Under the pieces are notes generated by a model. It was not told where the DNA came from, ran no database searches, and worked only from the letters and a program-made list of their open reading frames with translations. This document shows, one piece after another, positions 27,026 to 35,017 of a stretch of 64,000 bases of DNA. The stretch's first letter is position 1, and every line of letters begins with the position of its first letter. The DNA is from DASQZK01 sp963732905 (GTDB lineage Bacteria > Bacteroidota > Bacteroidia > Bacteroidales > GCA-2748055): contig CAVTBM010000008.1 in the NCBI GenBank assembly GCA_963732905.1, positions 248,001-312,000 of the forward strand, written 5' to 3'. Both the position numbers and the translations under genes were made by a program.

Positions 27026-27778
27026 ATGAAGAAATGGTTTTTAATCGTAATCTTAATGTCAGGACTTCAGCTAATGGCCCAGAGTCCTGATTCATTGTTT
27101 CGTAAAGCCAATGATGATTACCAGAACAGTAATTTTGAAGACGCCATTAATCTGTACCTGAAAATCGACAGCCTCGGATACCGTTCAGCTGAACTCTATT
27201 ATAATACCGGCAATGCTTATTTCCGCTCCAATAAGCTGGGTAAAGCCAGGCTGTATTATGAGAAGGCTATTTTACTGAAGCCAAATGATGATGATATCCG
27301 AAATAACCTGACCTATACCGAATCTATGCTTACCGATCGCTTTGATGAGGTCCCCGTACTATTCTTCGTAAGGTGGTACAGAAAAATGGTTGCCGCATTT
27401 CATCCGGGAACCTGGACAAAGTTATCGCTCCTGTTGTTTGGGATCTCATTCGCCGGTTTTATCCTTTACATCTTTACCAGAAAAATACGGTTACGGCGGT
27501 TAGGGTTTTATTCCGGGCTTTTCTTTTTCCTTTTCAGCATGATATGCCTGCTTTTTGCTTTCCAGCGTGACCGTCAGATAAACCATCCTGGCACAGCCAT
27601 CATCATGAGCCCTTCCCAGACGGTCAAATCAGCTCCCCGTGAAAGTGGCAAAGACCTTTTTGTCTTGCATGAAGGAACAAAAGTGCATATTAATAGCAGC
27701 CTCGAAGGCTGGGATGAAATCATCGTCAGTGACGGCCGGAAAGGATGGATCCCTTCAACAAGCATTGAGGAGGTGTGA
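27026..27778 (+). CDS. batE: Aerotolerance protein BatE, TPR and SH3-like domains
   Basis: A 250-residue protein: signal peptide ending LQLMAQ, two to three TPR units (residues 25-95, with YYNTGNAYFRSNKLGKARLY), two hydrophobic segments around residues 130-150 and 160-178, and a C-terminal bacterial SH3-like domain (VLHEGTKVHINSSLEGWDE, GRKGWIPS). This is the BatE architecture. ATG 27026 is preferred because a signal peptide follows directly; the TTG at 26996 overlaps batD. It is the last gene of the operon and is followed by a palindrome. Confidence 0.93.
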   Translation: MKKWFLIVILMSGLQLMAQSPDSLFRKANDDYQNSNFEDAINLYLKIDSLGYRSAELYYNTGNAYFRSNKLGKARLYYEKAILLKPNDDDIRNNLTYTESMLTDRFDEVPVLFFVRWYRKMVAAFHPGTWTKLSLLLFGISFAGFILYIFTRKIRLRRLGFYSGLFFFLFSMICLLFAFQRDRQINHPGTAIIMSPSQTVKSAPRESGKDLFVLHEGTKVHINSSLEGWDEIIVSDGRKGWIPSTSIEEV

Positions 27779-27791
27779 CAGGTCTCTAACA

Positions 27792-27810
27792 ATTTGGAAT
27801 TATTCCAAAT
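27792..27810. repeat. Perfect inverted repeat after batE
   Basis: ATTTGGAAT and ATTCCAAAT separated by one T, starting 13 bases after the batE stop. There is no T-run on either side, so it is not a typical terminator; it could be a 3'-end stabilising hairpin or a protein-binding site ahead of the next transcription unit. Confidence 0.5.
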
Positions 27811-27847
27811 AAAAAGGTCGTTATCATAATATTGAAGGCCGTCTCGC

Positions 27848-27876
27848 TTGCCTTACAAAGATATTTTTTACTTTTA
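27848..27876 (+). promoter_or_regulatory. Candidate promoter of the SAM-riboswitch operon
   Basis: TTG (27848-27850) and, after 18 bases, TACTTTTA (27869-27876), seven of eight matches to TAnnTTTG. Transcription would start near 27883, about 30 bases before the aptamer. Confidence 0.5.
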
Positions 27877-27914
27877 CAGTTCAAATAAATCAATACTTCC
27901 TTAAATGGTAGTTG

Positions 27915-28020
27915 ATTTATATAGAAGAGGGGAGAGACCAGGCTCCATGAACCTCTAGCAACCAGCCCTCTTGGGAAAAGGTGCTAATACCTGACCCGGC
28001 GTGTGCCGGGGGTTATAAAT
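27915..28020 (+). ncRNA. SAM-I (S-box) riboswitch
   Basis: The aptamer core is easy to see: GGGGAGAGACC, GGCTCCATGAACC, GCAACC and AAGGTGCTAA in order and spacing of the SAM-I class. TTTATA at 27916-27921 pairs with TATAAA at 28014-28019 to close helix P1, and a CCCGGC/GCCGGG stem forms the last arm. It binds S-adenosylmethionine and lowers expression of methionine-pathway genes when SAM is plentiful. It lies 180 bases before the DUF39 gene. I found no clear intrinsic terminator in the gap, so the switching mechanism is unclear. Confidence 0.93.
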
Positions 28021-28200
28021 TGATTGCAAAAATACTGTGAATCTTTCGTCAGCCTTTCCTGCTTAAATGCCGGATAAGTCACTGCATATTGTATGGTGAC
28101 CCAATTTAAGCCGGAATAAATAGAAAACAGGCGTACACGATGTTTTTGCTTTCATAAAAACGATCAGACGTTATGTTATTTGTTTATAAACCTTAGTCTT
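28021..28200 (+). other. Expression platform / leader between SAM riboswitch and DUF39 gene
   Basis: This 180-base stretch follows the aptamer. It contains only a ten-codon ATG frame at 28067-28099, not supported as a gene, and several AT-rich segments. No GC hairpin plus T-run was found, so control may act on translation or through Rho. Confidence 0.4.
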
Positions 28201-29349
28201 ATGAAAGTAAAAAAATCATTCGAAGAGATAAATGAGAAGATACTGAAAGGTGAAGCGGTGGTTCTCACTGCTGAAGAAGTCTCTGCGATGTCTAAAGACT
28301 ATTCTGCTGAAGAAATAGCCCGTAAAGTAGATGTAGTTACTACGGCCACGTTTGGACCGATGTGTTCTTCCGGCATGTTCGTTAATTTGGGCCATTCAAA
28401 TCCCCCCATCCGGATGGAACGGGTTACGCTGAACAACGTCCCGGTGCATTCGGGGATTGCGGCAGTCGACGTTTACATTGGCGCCACAGAGGTGAATCCC
28501 TTTAATGAAAAATATGGCGGAGCACATGTGATCGAATCTCTGATTGCCGGTCAGGACGTCAGGTTGAAAGCTTCGGCAAAAGGAACAGATTGTTACCCTG
28601 AAACGGAGATTGAGACTCTCGTCAATAAATCAGAGGTCAATGAGATGACCATGTTCAATCCCAGGAATGCCTATCAGAATTATCCATGTGCGGTGAATAC
28701 ATCGGGCCGGATGATATACACGTACATGGGATCGTTGTTGCCTGATTCCGGCAACGCCACCTTTTCAACTTCGGGCGAACTGAGTCCTCTCCTGAATGAT
28801 CCGGACCTGAGGACCATTGGTATTGGGACCCGACTTTTTCTATGCGGAGCCAGAGGATATGTTGCATGGTTCGGAACACAGTTTAAAACGGAAGGACCCA
28901 GAAATGAATTCGGAATTCCCGAAACCAATTCAGCCACCCTCTCGGTGATTGGAAATGCAAAGGAAATGAGCACCGAATATCTGAAGGCAGCTTATTTTGA
29001 GAAGTACGGGGTCAGCATTTTCATTGGCATAGGAATCCCTGTTCCCGTTCTCGATGAGGATATGGCTCACCGTGTCTCTGTAAGAAATGAACAGATTACT
29101 ACTACCGTCTGTGATTACAGCAAACCCGACCATCCGGCAATAGGAAAAGTCACCTACGGCGAACTGTTCTCCGGATCCATGATGCTGAACGGAAAGAAAA
29201 TCAGAACGGCATCGATGTCCAGTGTTGCCAAAGCCAGAGAGATCGCCATTGAGCTAAAGCGATGGATCGGGGAGGAAAAATTTCTGATCAGCCGGCCTCT
29301 TGAGCCGTTTCCGACAGGTACCAAACTTCATTCTCTCCAAAGGAGGTAA
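28201..29349 (+). CDS. Homocysteine biosynthesis protein (DUF39 / COG1900)
   Basis: A 382-residue protein of the DUF39 family. In Methanosarcina the homologue is needed, with a NIL-ferredoxin protein, to make homocysteine from aspartate semialdehyde and sulfide without an activated homoserine ester. Conserved cysteines are visible at Cys55 (FGPMCSSGMF) and Cys131 (GTDCYPETE), positions that correspond closely to the two reported catalytic cysteines of the methanogen protein (from memory), plus LCGARGY and TVCDYSKPDHP. The methanogen form has a C-terminal CBS pair; this protein ends without one. ATG 28201 is used; an in-frame TTG at 28180 would add seven residues. It is the first gene after the SAM riboswitch. 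Confidence 0.92.
   Translation: MKVKKSFEEINEKILKGEAVVLTAEEVSAMSKDYSAEEIARKVDVVTTATFGPMCSSGMFVNLGHSNPPIRMERVTLNNVPVHSGIAAVDVYIGATEVNPFNEKYGGAHVIESLIAGQDVRLKASAKGTDCYPETEIETLVNKSEVNEMTMFNPRNAYQNYPCAVNTSGRMIYTYMGSLLPDSGNATFSTSGELSPLLNDPDLRTIGIGTRLFLCGARGYVAWFGTQFKTEGPRNEFGIPETNSATLSVIGNAKEMSTEYLKAAYFEKYGVSIFIGIGIPVPVLDEDMAHRVSVRNEQITTTVCDYSKPDHPAIGKVTYGELFSGSMMLNGKKIRTASMSSVAKAREIAIELKRWIGEEKFLISRPLEPFPTGTKLHSLQRR
29339..29347 (+). promoter_or_regulatory. Unusually strong Shine-Dalgarno sequence before the NIL-ferredoxin gene
   Basis: AAAGGAGGT ends eight bases before the ATG at 29356 and overlaps the final codons of the DUF39 gene. Most genes in this window have no recognisable Shine-Dalgarno sequence, as is normal for Bacteroidota, so this one stands out. 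Confidence 0.6.
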
Positions 29350-29355
29350 GCCATT

Positions 29356-29763
29356 ATGAAAAAAAGACTGATATTATCATTTCCGGCCAATCTGGTCGAC
29401 GTTCCTTTGACATACAGACTGGTGAAGGACCATGATGTTATTGTTAATATTCTCAATGCAGATATTACTCCGGGCAGGGAGGGGAAGTTACTGGTTGAGC
29501 TAAAGGCGCCGAAGGAAAACGTGGACAGGGCGGTTAAATATATTGAGAGCCTGAACATAACTGTAAGTCCGGTCAGGAAGAACATCTTACTCAATTATTC
29601 AGACTGTATCCATTGCGGAAGCTGCTCTGCGGTATGTTTTGCCGATGCCCTCACCATGGACCCTGATACGAGAAAACTGATTTTCCGGCCTGAAAAATGC
29701 ATCGCCTGTGAATTATGCCTGAAAGCCTGTCCATTGCAGTTATTCGAACTTAATTTCAACTGA
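29356..29763 (+). CDS. NIL domain / 4Fe-4S ferredoxin protein of homocysteine synthesis
   Basis: A 135-residue protein: residues 1-75 form a NIL (ACT-like) domain of the sort found at the C-terminus of MetN, and residues 80-135 carry two 4Fe-4S clusters, CIHCGSCSAVC and CIACELCLKACP. The same fusion accompanies DUF39 in methanogens, where it is proposed to supply electrons or sulfur for thiol formation. It starts six bases after the DUF39 stop and ends one base before the UPF0280 ATG, so the three genes form one operon. Confidence 0.93.
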   Translation: MKKRLILSFPANLVDVPLTYRLVKDHDVIVNILNADITPGREGKLLVELKAPKENVDRAVKYIESLNITVSPVRKNILLNYSDCIHCGSCSAVCFADALTMDPDTRKLIFRPEKCIACELCLKACPLQLFELNFN

Positions 29764-29764
29764 C

Positions 29765-30505
29765 ATGTATGAGCCCCGGTTATACCGGAACAGGATGAAC
29801 CTTCAACGATTCAGAGGTTTCCGTGTGGTTGTGGGTGAATCTGATCTATGGGTGGGAGTCAGCCCCGAATCCTACGATCCGGAAATGGCTCCGTCGATTG
29901 AAGCCTGCGTGAGGGGCCTGCGTGACGAATTGCAAAATTATATCTTTTCCTTCCCTGTCTTCAGGGATACATTCGAGCCGTTGCCGGTTTTGGATAATGA
30001 TCCTGCTATTGTGGTGAAAATGAAAAATTCTGCTATTATTGCAGGCACCGGACCCATGGCTGCCGTCGCCGGGATGGTAGCCCAGGAAACAGGAATCTTT
30101 CTTTCCGGGAAATTCCATCCCGGTGAATATGTTATCGAGAACGGGGGAGATATTTATGTCGGGGTAAAAGACCCGGTCCTTCTCGCTATTGATGCGGGGG
30201 GAAATAAGAAGTTTTCGGATATTGGATTGCTTCTCACACCCGACATGTCACCTTCGGGGATATGTACTTCATCAGGGATGTTTGGCCATTCAGTTTCACT
30301 TGGGAAGGCTGACAGCGTAACTGTGGTCTGTCCTTCGGCCTGTGATGCCGATGCCCTGGCAACCGGGGTGGCTAACCAAATCCAATCGCCGGCAGATATC
30401 CGGGGAGTGGTTGAAAGGACTTTTACCGGCAACATGTATTCGCTTGTTTGTATCAAGGATGAACAGATAGGAATACGCGGGCGCATACAAATCGCCAGGC
30501 TTTGA
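29765..30505 (+). CDS. UPF0280 family protein (COG2122, ApbE-like fold)
   Basis: A 246-residue protein of UPF0280, structurally related to the FMN transferase ApbE. Family segments include GTGPMAAVAGMVAQETG, YVIENGGDIYVG, SGICTSSGMFGHS and CPSACDADALATGVANQ. In methanogens a COG2122 protein has been connected genetically with homocysteine formation from sulfide, and the operon here gives independent support for that link. The true reaction is not known. It is the last gene of the riboswitch operon; a 178-base gap without terminator follows. Confidence 0.9.
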   Translation: MYEPRLYRNRMNLQRFRGFRVVVGESDLWVGVSPESYDPEMAPSIEACVRGLRDELQNYIFSFPVFRDTFEPLPVLDNDPAIVVKMKNSAIIAGTGPMAAVAGMVAQETGIFLSGKFHPGEYVIENGGDIYVGVKDPVLLAIDAGGNKKFSDIGLLLTPDMSPSGICTSSGMFGHSVSLGKADSVTVVCPSACDADALATGVANQIQSPADIRGVVERTFTGNMYSLVCIKDEQIGIRGRIQIARL

Positions 30506-30683
30506 TGAAAAAGTTGTCCGGGGTGGATGTTCTGGAAAGAAACCGTTTGCAGTTTTTTTCGGATAGGAGCTTTTAAAAAAGCTATGGTGCAGGCTGAAAG
30601 ACATTTTCAGTTATTGCCGGGGTCTGGATGCCGATATCTGAATAAAGACATAGGACCTCTCAAAGGACAAGATTCACCGTATT

Positions 30684-31049
30684 TTAATGATGTTTGTACT
30701 TCTTTGCAACATATTTAGGAAATTCATGTAGCCTTTGCATCTGTTCATCGGTAAGATATGGCTTTAGCTGAGCGTGAAATTCATCCATCAGGCTGTGAAA
30801 ATCCGAGTAAGTATTCTTCCGCAAGGAATCCGATTTAAGAGCGTATTCTTCAACAATAGGCGTAATCTGTGCTTTTTGATTTTCGGTGGGTTCAATGACA
30901 CTAAATGTTCGTGCTTTAAATGCTTCCACTGAGGACATGCTGTGAACATCCCTTGTTCTCATTTTTGTGATCTGGCTTGAAGTGATGAAGCCTAAGGCAA
31001 ATCCTGTGATTAGTGAGATAAGAACTGTTAAAATAGCTCTGGTTTTCAT
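30684..31049 (-). CDS. Membrane-anchored CpxP/Spy-like periplasmic protein
   Basis: A 121-residue protein with an N-terminal membrane anchor or signal (residues 5-24) and a helical periplasmic part. The region TENQKAQITPIVEEYALKSD and the C-terminal YLTDEQMQRL match the LTxxQ pattern of Spy/CpxP/ZraP proteins, which bind metals or unfolded proteins and often modulate envelope stress systems. It is the last gene in the order sigma factor, membrane protein, this gene, 114 bases downstream of the second. Confidence 0.7.
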   Translation of the reverse strand: MKTRAILTVLISLITGFALGFITSSQITKMRTRDVHSMSSVEAFKARTFSVIEPTENQKAQITPIVEEYALKSDSLRKNTYSDFHSLMDEFHAQLKPYLTDEQMQRLHEFPKYVAKKYKHH

Positions 31050-31163
31050 AAATTAAGTATTTATCTGAACGTCTAAACCGTAAATTTTAAAATATTCTAA
31101 ATAGGGTTCTTTTTCAACATTACAGGCGTAGCCGGGCAGATACCCTTTTTCTAAACTGCATGG

Positions 31164-31568
31164 CTAATTGCTTTGAAAGATCAGATAACTGACAAAGTTC
31201 GAATCGTCAAGTTTATCCGCACCAAGAAATACGTTCTGATCGAGCTGGCCATGAATGGCAAAAATGGTTACAATGATCAGGGCCAGAACAATCAGAGAAG
31301 AATAGGCGATTTTGGGTAACAGAGTCGAAAGACTGTAATAAAGATCCCGCATCGGGTCTTTTTCGAGCAGGCCAAGAAGCCTTGCTGTAACGCGTTCGGG
31401 AAAACCCTCCCTGAAACTCATCTGCACAGTGCTGAGACCCGATTCCAGTTTTTTCCATTCAATGAACTCCCGTTCAAAATCAGGATTCATTTTTTGTTCA
31501 TACCGGCTGTCCCGGTTTTCGAACCGGAGAACCTTTCTGAACATAAACCGATGTCTTTTTTTTCTCAT
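31164..31568 (-). CDS. Single-pass membrane protein, probable anti-sigma factor
   Basis: A 134-residue protein with a basic, cytoplasmic N-terminal region of about 80 residues, one transmembrane helix (about 84-106, SSLIVLALIIVTIFAI) and a short periplasmic tail. It starts 16 bases after the ECF sigma gene, the standard place for an anti-sigma factor, but has no zinc-binding HxxxCxxC motif and no recognised anti-sigma domain. The function is inferred from position and topology. Starts at 31544 (residue 9) or 31490 (residue 27) are also possible. Confidence 0.65.
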   Translation of the reverse strand: MRKKRHRFMFRKVLRFENRDSRYEQKMNPDFEREFIEWKKLESGLSTVQMSFREGFPERVTARLLGLLEKDPMRDLYYSLSTLLPKIAYSSLIVLALIIVTIFAIHGQLDQNVFLGADKLDDSNFVSYLIFQSN

Positions 31569-31584
31569 AACCGACGTATAATAG

Positions 31585-32130
31585 TTATAAATAGGTCTTA
31601 AGTAACTCCCTGAGTTGTTCCTGGGCCCTGTAAAGCCTGGAAAGAACTGTCCCCTGGGGTATTTTCAGGATGCCGGCCGTTTCTTTTGTATTATATCCCT
31701 CGATTAACCGGAGGATAATGACACTCCTGTGCTTGGCATCCAGTTTTTGAAGCGCCTTCTCCACCGCTTCTTTCAAATCAAAATCATCCCCGGGATTTGA
31801 CTCCCCGCTTTTTAACTGAAGCGAAATATCATCAACATAAACCATCTTATCCCGCATCCTCTTTTGTCTCTTTAACTCGTTTAACGACAAGTTGATGGCC
31901 ATTCGCGTCAGATATGTTTTAATACTTGCCTCATGCCTGAACTTCTCAATCGTCTGATAGAACCTGATGAAAACATCCTGAGCAATCATTTCAGCTTCAG
32001 GAGTATTTCCGAGCATACCGATAATGACATTCGAAACAGGTCTTTCAAACCTTTTCACCAATTCATTAAATGCCTGTATATTTCCCTTTTTAATCTGATC
32101 CGTCAGATCTTTTTCCGTAAACTGTTTCAA
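31585..32130 (-). CDS. ECF-type RNA polymerase sigma factor
   Basis: A 181-residue sigma-70 family protein with only regions 2 and 4. Region 2 covers NELVKRFERPVSNVIIG to YLTRMAINLSLNELK; region 4 includes HRSVIILRLIEGYNTKETAG and the helix-turn-helix PQGTVLSRLYRAQEQL. It directs polymerase to a dedicated stress regulon. Downstream genes for a membrane protein and a Spy-like protein suggest envelope or metal stress as the signal. Divergent from cstA. Confidence 0.93.
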   Translation of the reverse strand: MKQFTEKDLTDQIKKGNIQAFNELVKRFERPVSNVIIGMLGNTPEAEMIAQDVFIRFYQTIEKFRHEASIKTYLTRMAINLSLNELKRQKRMRDKMVYVDDISLQLKSGESNPGDDFDLKEAVEKALQKLDAKHRSVIILRLIEGYNTKETAGILKIPQGTVLSRLYRAQEQLRELLKTYL

Positions 32131-32256
32131 TACAGCTTTGTTTTACTTAAACCTTTGACAACCTTACAGCTGAATTTATTCCAATGAGGCAAATTTCATT
32201 TTCCAAAATAAACCAAAAGAGTCATTTTTAACTAATTTAGGCAGAAATTTTTAATC

Positions 32257-33975
32257 ATGAATTCATTGACGGTTACTTTACTGGCTTTTGCGGGTTATAT
32301 TTTGGCTTACCGTACTTACGGCCGATTTCTGGGACAGAAATTGTTCAGGCTGTCCTCCCGTAATAAAATGCCTTCGCATGTTCATAAAGACGGGGTGGAT
32401 TTTGTACCGACAAAAAGGAGTATCATCTTCGGCCATCATTTCACCACCATTGCCGGCCTTGGGCCTATTGTCGGACCGGCAATCGGAATCATCTGGGGTT
32501 GGTTACCCGCCTTTCTCTGGATTTTTCTGGGATCCATTTTTATGGGGGCCGTTCATGATTTTAGCACCCTGATTGTCTCAGCCCGCAACGATGGTAAAAC
32601 GATTGGGGAACTTACCGGTAACCTGGTCAGTCCGTCAACACGGTATGCATTCCAGTTTATCATGCAGTTACTTCTGTTTATCGTGCTGGCAGTCTTTGCT
32701 GCTATTGTAGCGACATTATTTATTATGTATCCCCAGTCGGTCATTCCTGTCTGGTTCCAGATACCGGTTGCATTATGGCTGGGACGTGAAATTCGCAAGG
32801 GGAGGAGTGATCTTGTGTTTTCCCTCATCGCCCTGGTTTTGATGTATGCCTCGATCATCGTTGGGGTATATTTTCCGGTAGTGCTGCCATTTAGCCATGA
32901 GGTGGCTGTTGTTACTTGGTGTATTCTTCTGTTTATTTATGTATTCATTGCATCCACACTACCGGTACAGGCACTTCTTCAGCCACGTGATTATATAAAC
33001 AGTCACCAGCTGCTTGTGGCCATGGGTCTGATCGTTTTCGGCCTGATCGTTGCTCATCCTGCTATTACAGCTCCGGCCATCAATCATCCGGCTTTTACCG
33101 AAGGTTCAGATGTTCCTTCCCTGGCACCCATTATGTTCATCATTATTGCCTGTGGTGCGGTTTCCGGCTTCCATGCCCTGGCCAGTTCAGGAACAACGGT
33201 GAAGCAGATTGACAATGAAAAGGATACTCTCTTCGTAGGATATGGCGGGATGCTTACAGAAAGCTTCCTGGCAGTGCTGGTCCTTATGGCTATAGCGGGG
33301 GGACTGGGAATGGTGGCAGGCCCCGACGGGAAAGCGGCTGGTGCATCCGTCTTTTATGAACATTACAGCAGCTGGGCCTCGGCAAACGGATTTTCAGCCA
33401 AGTTGGGTGCATTTGTGACAGGAGCTGCCAATTTATTTCTTTCATTCGGTATACCCCGCAACATTGGAGAAGCCATGATCGCGGTGTTTATTGTAAGCTT
33501 TGCCAATACGACGCTGGACAGCGCAACCAGGATCCAGCGCCTTTCATTACAGGAAATATTCAGGACAGCCGATGGCACCACTGCACGGCCAGTCAACAAC
33601 CGTTACATTGCAACCGCAATTGTAGTTGTCGCTGCCGCCGTAATGACATTCCTGAAACCGGGCGGACAGGGAGCCATGATGCTCTGGCCGCTGTTTGGGT
33701 CACTTAACCAGTTGCTGGCCGCATTGTCTCTCGGTGTCGTTACGTTATACATGAGGATTAAAGGTCTTAACATTCTTTATACATTCATCCCCATGCTGAT
33801 CATGCTCGTTCTCACATTGTGGGCCATGGTTGAAAACCTCATTGACTTTGTTGCTGCCGGCGACATGACACTTATTGTACTTTCCCTTCTCATCCTCGGA
33901 TTAACATCCTGGCTGATGATCAGTTCTGCTTCAGCCCTTGCCGGACATAAATCGTTTGCCATGGTAAGGGATTAG
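32257..33975 (+). CDS. cstA: Carbon starvation protein CstA (peptide/pyruvate transporter family)
   Basis: A 572-residue polytopic membrane protein with about 15-16 hydrophobic segments. The N-terminal TYGRFLGQKLF, the GHHFTTIAGLGPIVGPAIG segment and the GFHALASSGTTVKQI segment are diagnostic of CstA. Family members take up pyruvate or peptides during carbon limitation. It is monocistronic here, without the btsSR-type regulators known from enterobacteria next to it. Confidence 0.95.
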   Translation: MNSLTVTLLAFAGYILAYRTYGRFLGQKLFRLSSRNKMPSHVHKDGVDFVPTKRSIIFGHHFTTIAGLGPIVGPAIGIIWGWLPAFLWIFLGSIFMGAVHDFSTLIVSARNDGKTIGELTGNLVSPSTRYAFQFIMQLLLFIVLAVFAAIVATLFIMYPQSVIPVWFQIPVALWLGREIRKGRSDLVFSLIALVLMYASIIVGVYFPVVLPFSHEVAVVTWCILLFIYVFIASTLPVQALLQPRDYINSHQLLVAMGLIVFGLIVAHPAITAPAINHPAFTEGSDVPSLAPIMFIIIACGAVSGFHALASSGTTVKQIDNEKDTLFVGYGGMLTESFLAVLVLMAIAGGLGMVAGPDGKAAGASVFYEHYSSWASANGFSAKLGAFVTGAANLFLSFGIPRNIGEAMIAVFIVSFANTTLDSATRIQRLSLQEIFRTADGTTARPVNNRYIATAIVVVAAAVMTFLKPGGQGAMMLWPLFGSLNQLLAALSLGVVTLYMRIKGLNILYTFIPMLIMLVLTLWAMVENLIDFVAAGDMTLIVLSLLILGLTSWLMISSASALAGHKSFAMVRD

Positions 33976-34062
33976 ACCGCAGCCCCGAATTTTTACGTTT
34001 GTTAAATACAACCGGCATGGCCCCTGCAAGTGTATGATCCAGTTCTGATTATGGAGATACCA

Positions 34063-34341
34063 TCAAAACCGGATTTCAAAAGAAGTGTAATTTTTAGGAA
34101 GGGAAGTGTCAATTTTTATATCATCTACATAACCCATTCCGGAGCCCTTTCTGCACCATTCTACAAATTGATCGAGCTGGTTCCGTGGGCCTTCCGCTTC
34201 AATATATACGCTTCCGTCAGCCTTGTTTCTGACGAAACCGGTAAGTCCAAAGAACCTTGCATTACTCCGGGCACTGTGCCTGAATCCAACACCCTGCACC
34301 CTTCCTGAAACAGAAATTTTATATAGAATCGTATTGTCCAT
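34063..34341 (-). CDS. acyP: Acylphosphatase
   Basis: A 92-residue protein hydrolysing carboxyl-phosphate bonds. The catalytic pattern GRVQGVGFRHSARSNA (with the phosphate-binding Arg) and GFVRNKADGSVYIEAEG, including the catalytic Asn, are intact. The start at 34341 (MDNTILYK) gives the family length; the frame extends 15 residues further upstream without similarity. Confidence 0.93.
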   Translation of the reverse strand: MDNTILYKISVSGRVQGVGFRHSARSNARFFGLTGFVRNKADGSVYIEAEGPRNQLDQFVEWCRKGSGMGYVDDIKIDTSLPKNYTSFEIRF

Positions 34342-34473
34342 ATCACATAAATTTGAACCGGACAGCCTTCCGGTTTGTTTAATCAAAGCTAATAATTTTA
34401 TTAAGAAGCCGGATTATCCTGCCAGGGAAAAACGGTAATCCTGTAGTAGTTCAGTAAATTAATACATAACGAT

Positions 34474-35013
34474 ATGAAAAAGCTTCAAGTAATTTATGGT
34501 CTTATATTACTTCTACCCACAATGGCCTTCTCCCAATCTTCATTTTATGACTTTAAGGTGAAGGATATTAATGGCAACGAGTTTAATTTCAGCCAGCTGA
34601 AAGGCAAAAAAGTCATGGTGGTAAATACAGCATCAAAATGCGGATTCACTCCCCAGTATGCCGATCTTGAAAACCTGTATCAAAAATATAAAAAAGACAA
34701 TTTTGTTATAATCGGTTTCCCTGCTAATAATTTTCATAACCAGGAGCCCGGTTCAAACAGTGAGATCAAGGCTTTCTGCACAAAAAACTATGGTGTGACG
34801 TTTCCCATGATGTCAAAGATCTCCGTCAAAGGTGACGACATGAATCCGGTATATAAATGGCTGACATCTGAGAAGGAAAACGGCAAAATGGATTCTGAAG
34901 TAAAATGGAACTTTCAGAAATACCTGATTAATGAGAAGGGTGAACTTGTGAATGTGATCTATTCGAAGGAAAAACCGGATTCTCCGGAGGTCGTTGCGTG
35001 GATAGATAAATAA
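34474..35013 (+). CDS. Exported glutathione peroxidase-family protein
   Basis: A 179-residue thiol peroxidase with a signal peptide (LILLLPTMAFSQ), so probably periplasmic. The catalytic tetrad is seen as Cys56 (NTASKCGFTP), Gln90 (NNFHNQEPG), Trp145 and Asn146 (KWNFQKYL). A second cysteine, Cys102 in AFCTKNYGVTFPM, is placed like the resolving Cys of thioredoxin-dependent GPx enzymes, which makes thioredoxin a likelier reductant than glutathione. Monocistronic, convergent with the hybrid kinase gene. Confidence 0.94.
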   Translation: MKKLQVIYGLILLLPTMAFSQSSFYDFKVKDINGNEFNFSQLKGKKVMVVNTASKCGFTPQYADLENLYQKYKKDNFVIIGFPANNFHNQEPGSNSEIKAFCTKNYGVTFPMMSKISVKGDDMNPVYKWLTSEKENGKMDSEVKWNFQKYLINEKGELVNVIYSKEKPDSPEVVAWIDK

Positions 35014-35017
35014 AAAG

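Noticed and set aside
28067..28099. Ten-codon ATG frame in the SAM leader as a leader peptide
   Set aside because: It has no run of Met codons and no ribosome-binding signal; the riboswitch explains regulation.
30527..30718. Plus-strand 63-codon frame after UPF0280
   Set aside because: It overlaps the end of the Spy-like gene and has no recognisable features.
32130..32200. ECF-type autoregulatory promoter before the sigma gene
   Set aside because: TGTAAGGTTGTCAAAGG is only loosely similar to known ECF -35 boxes and no matching -10 was found.
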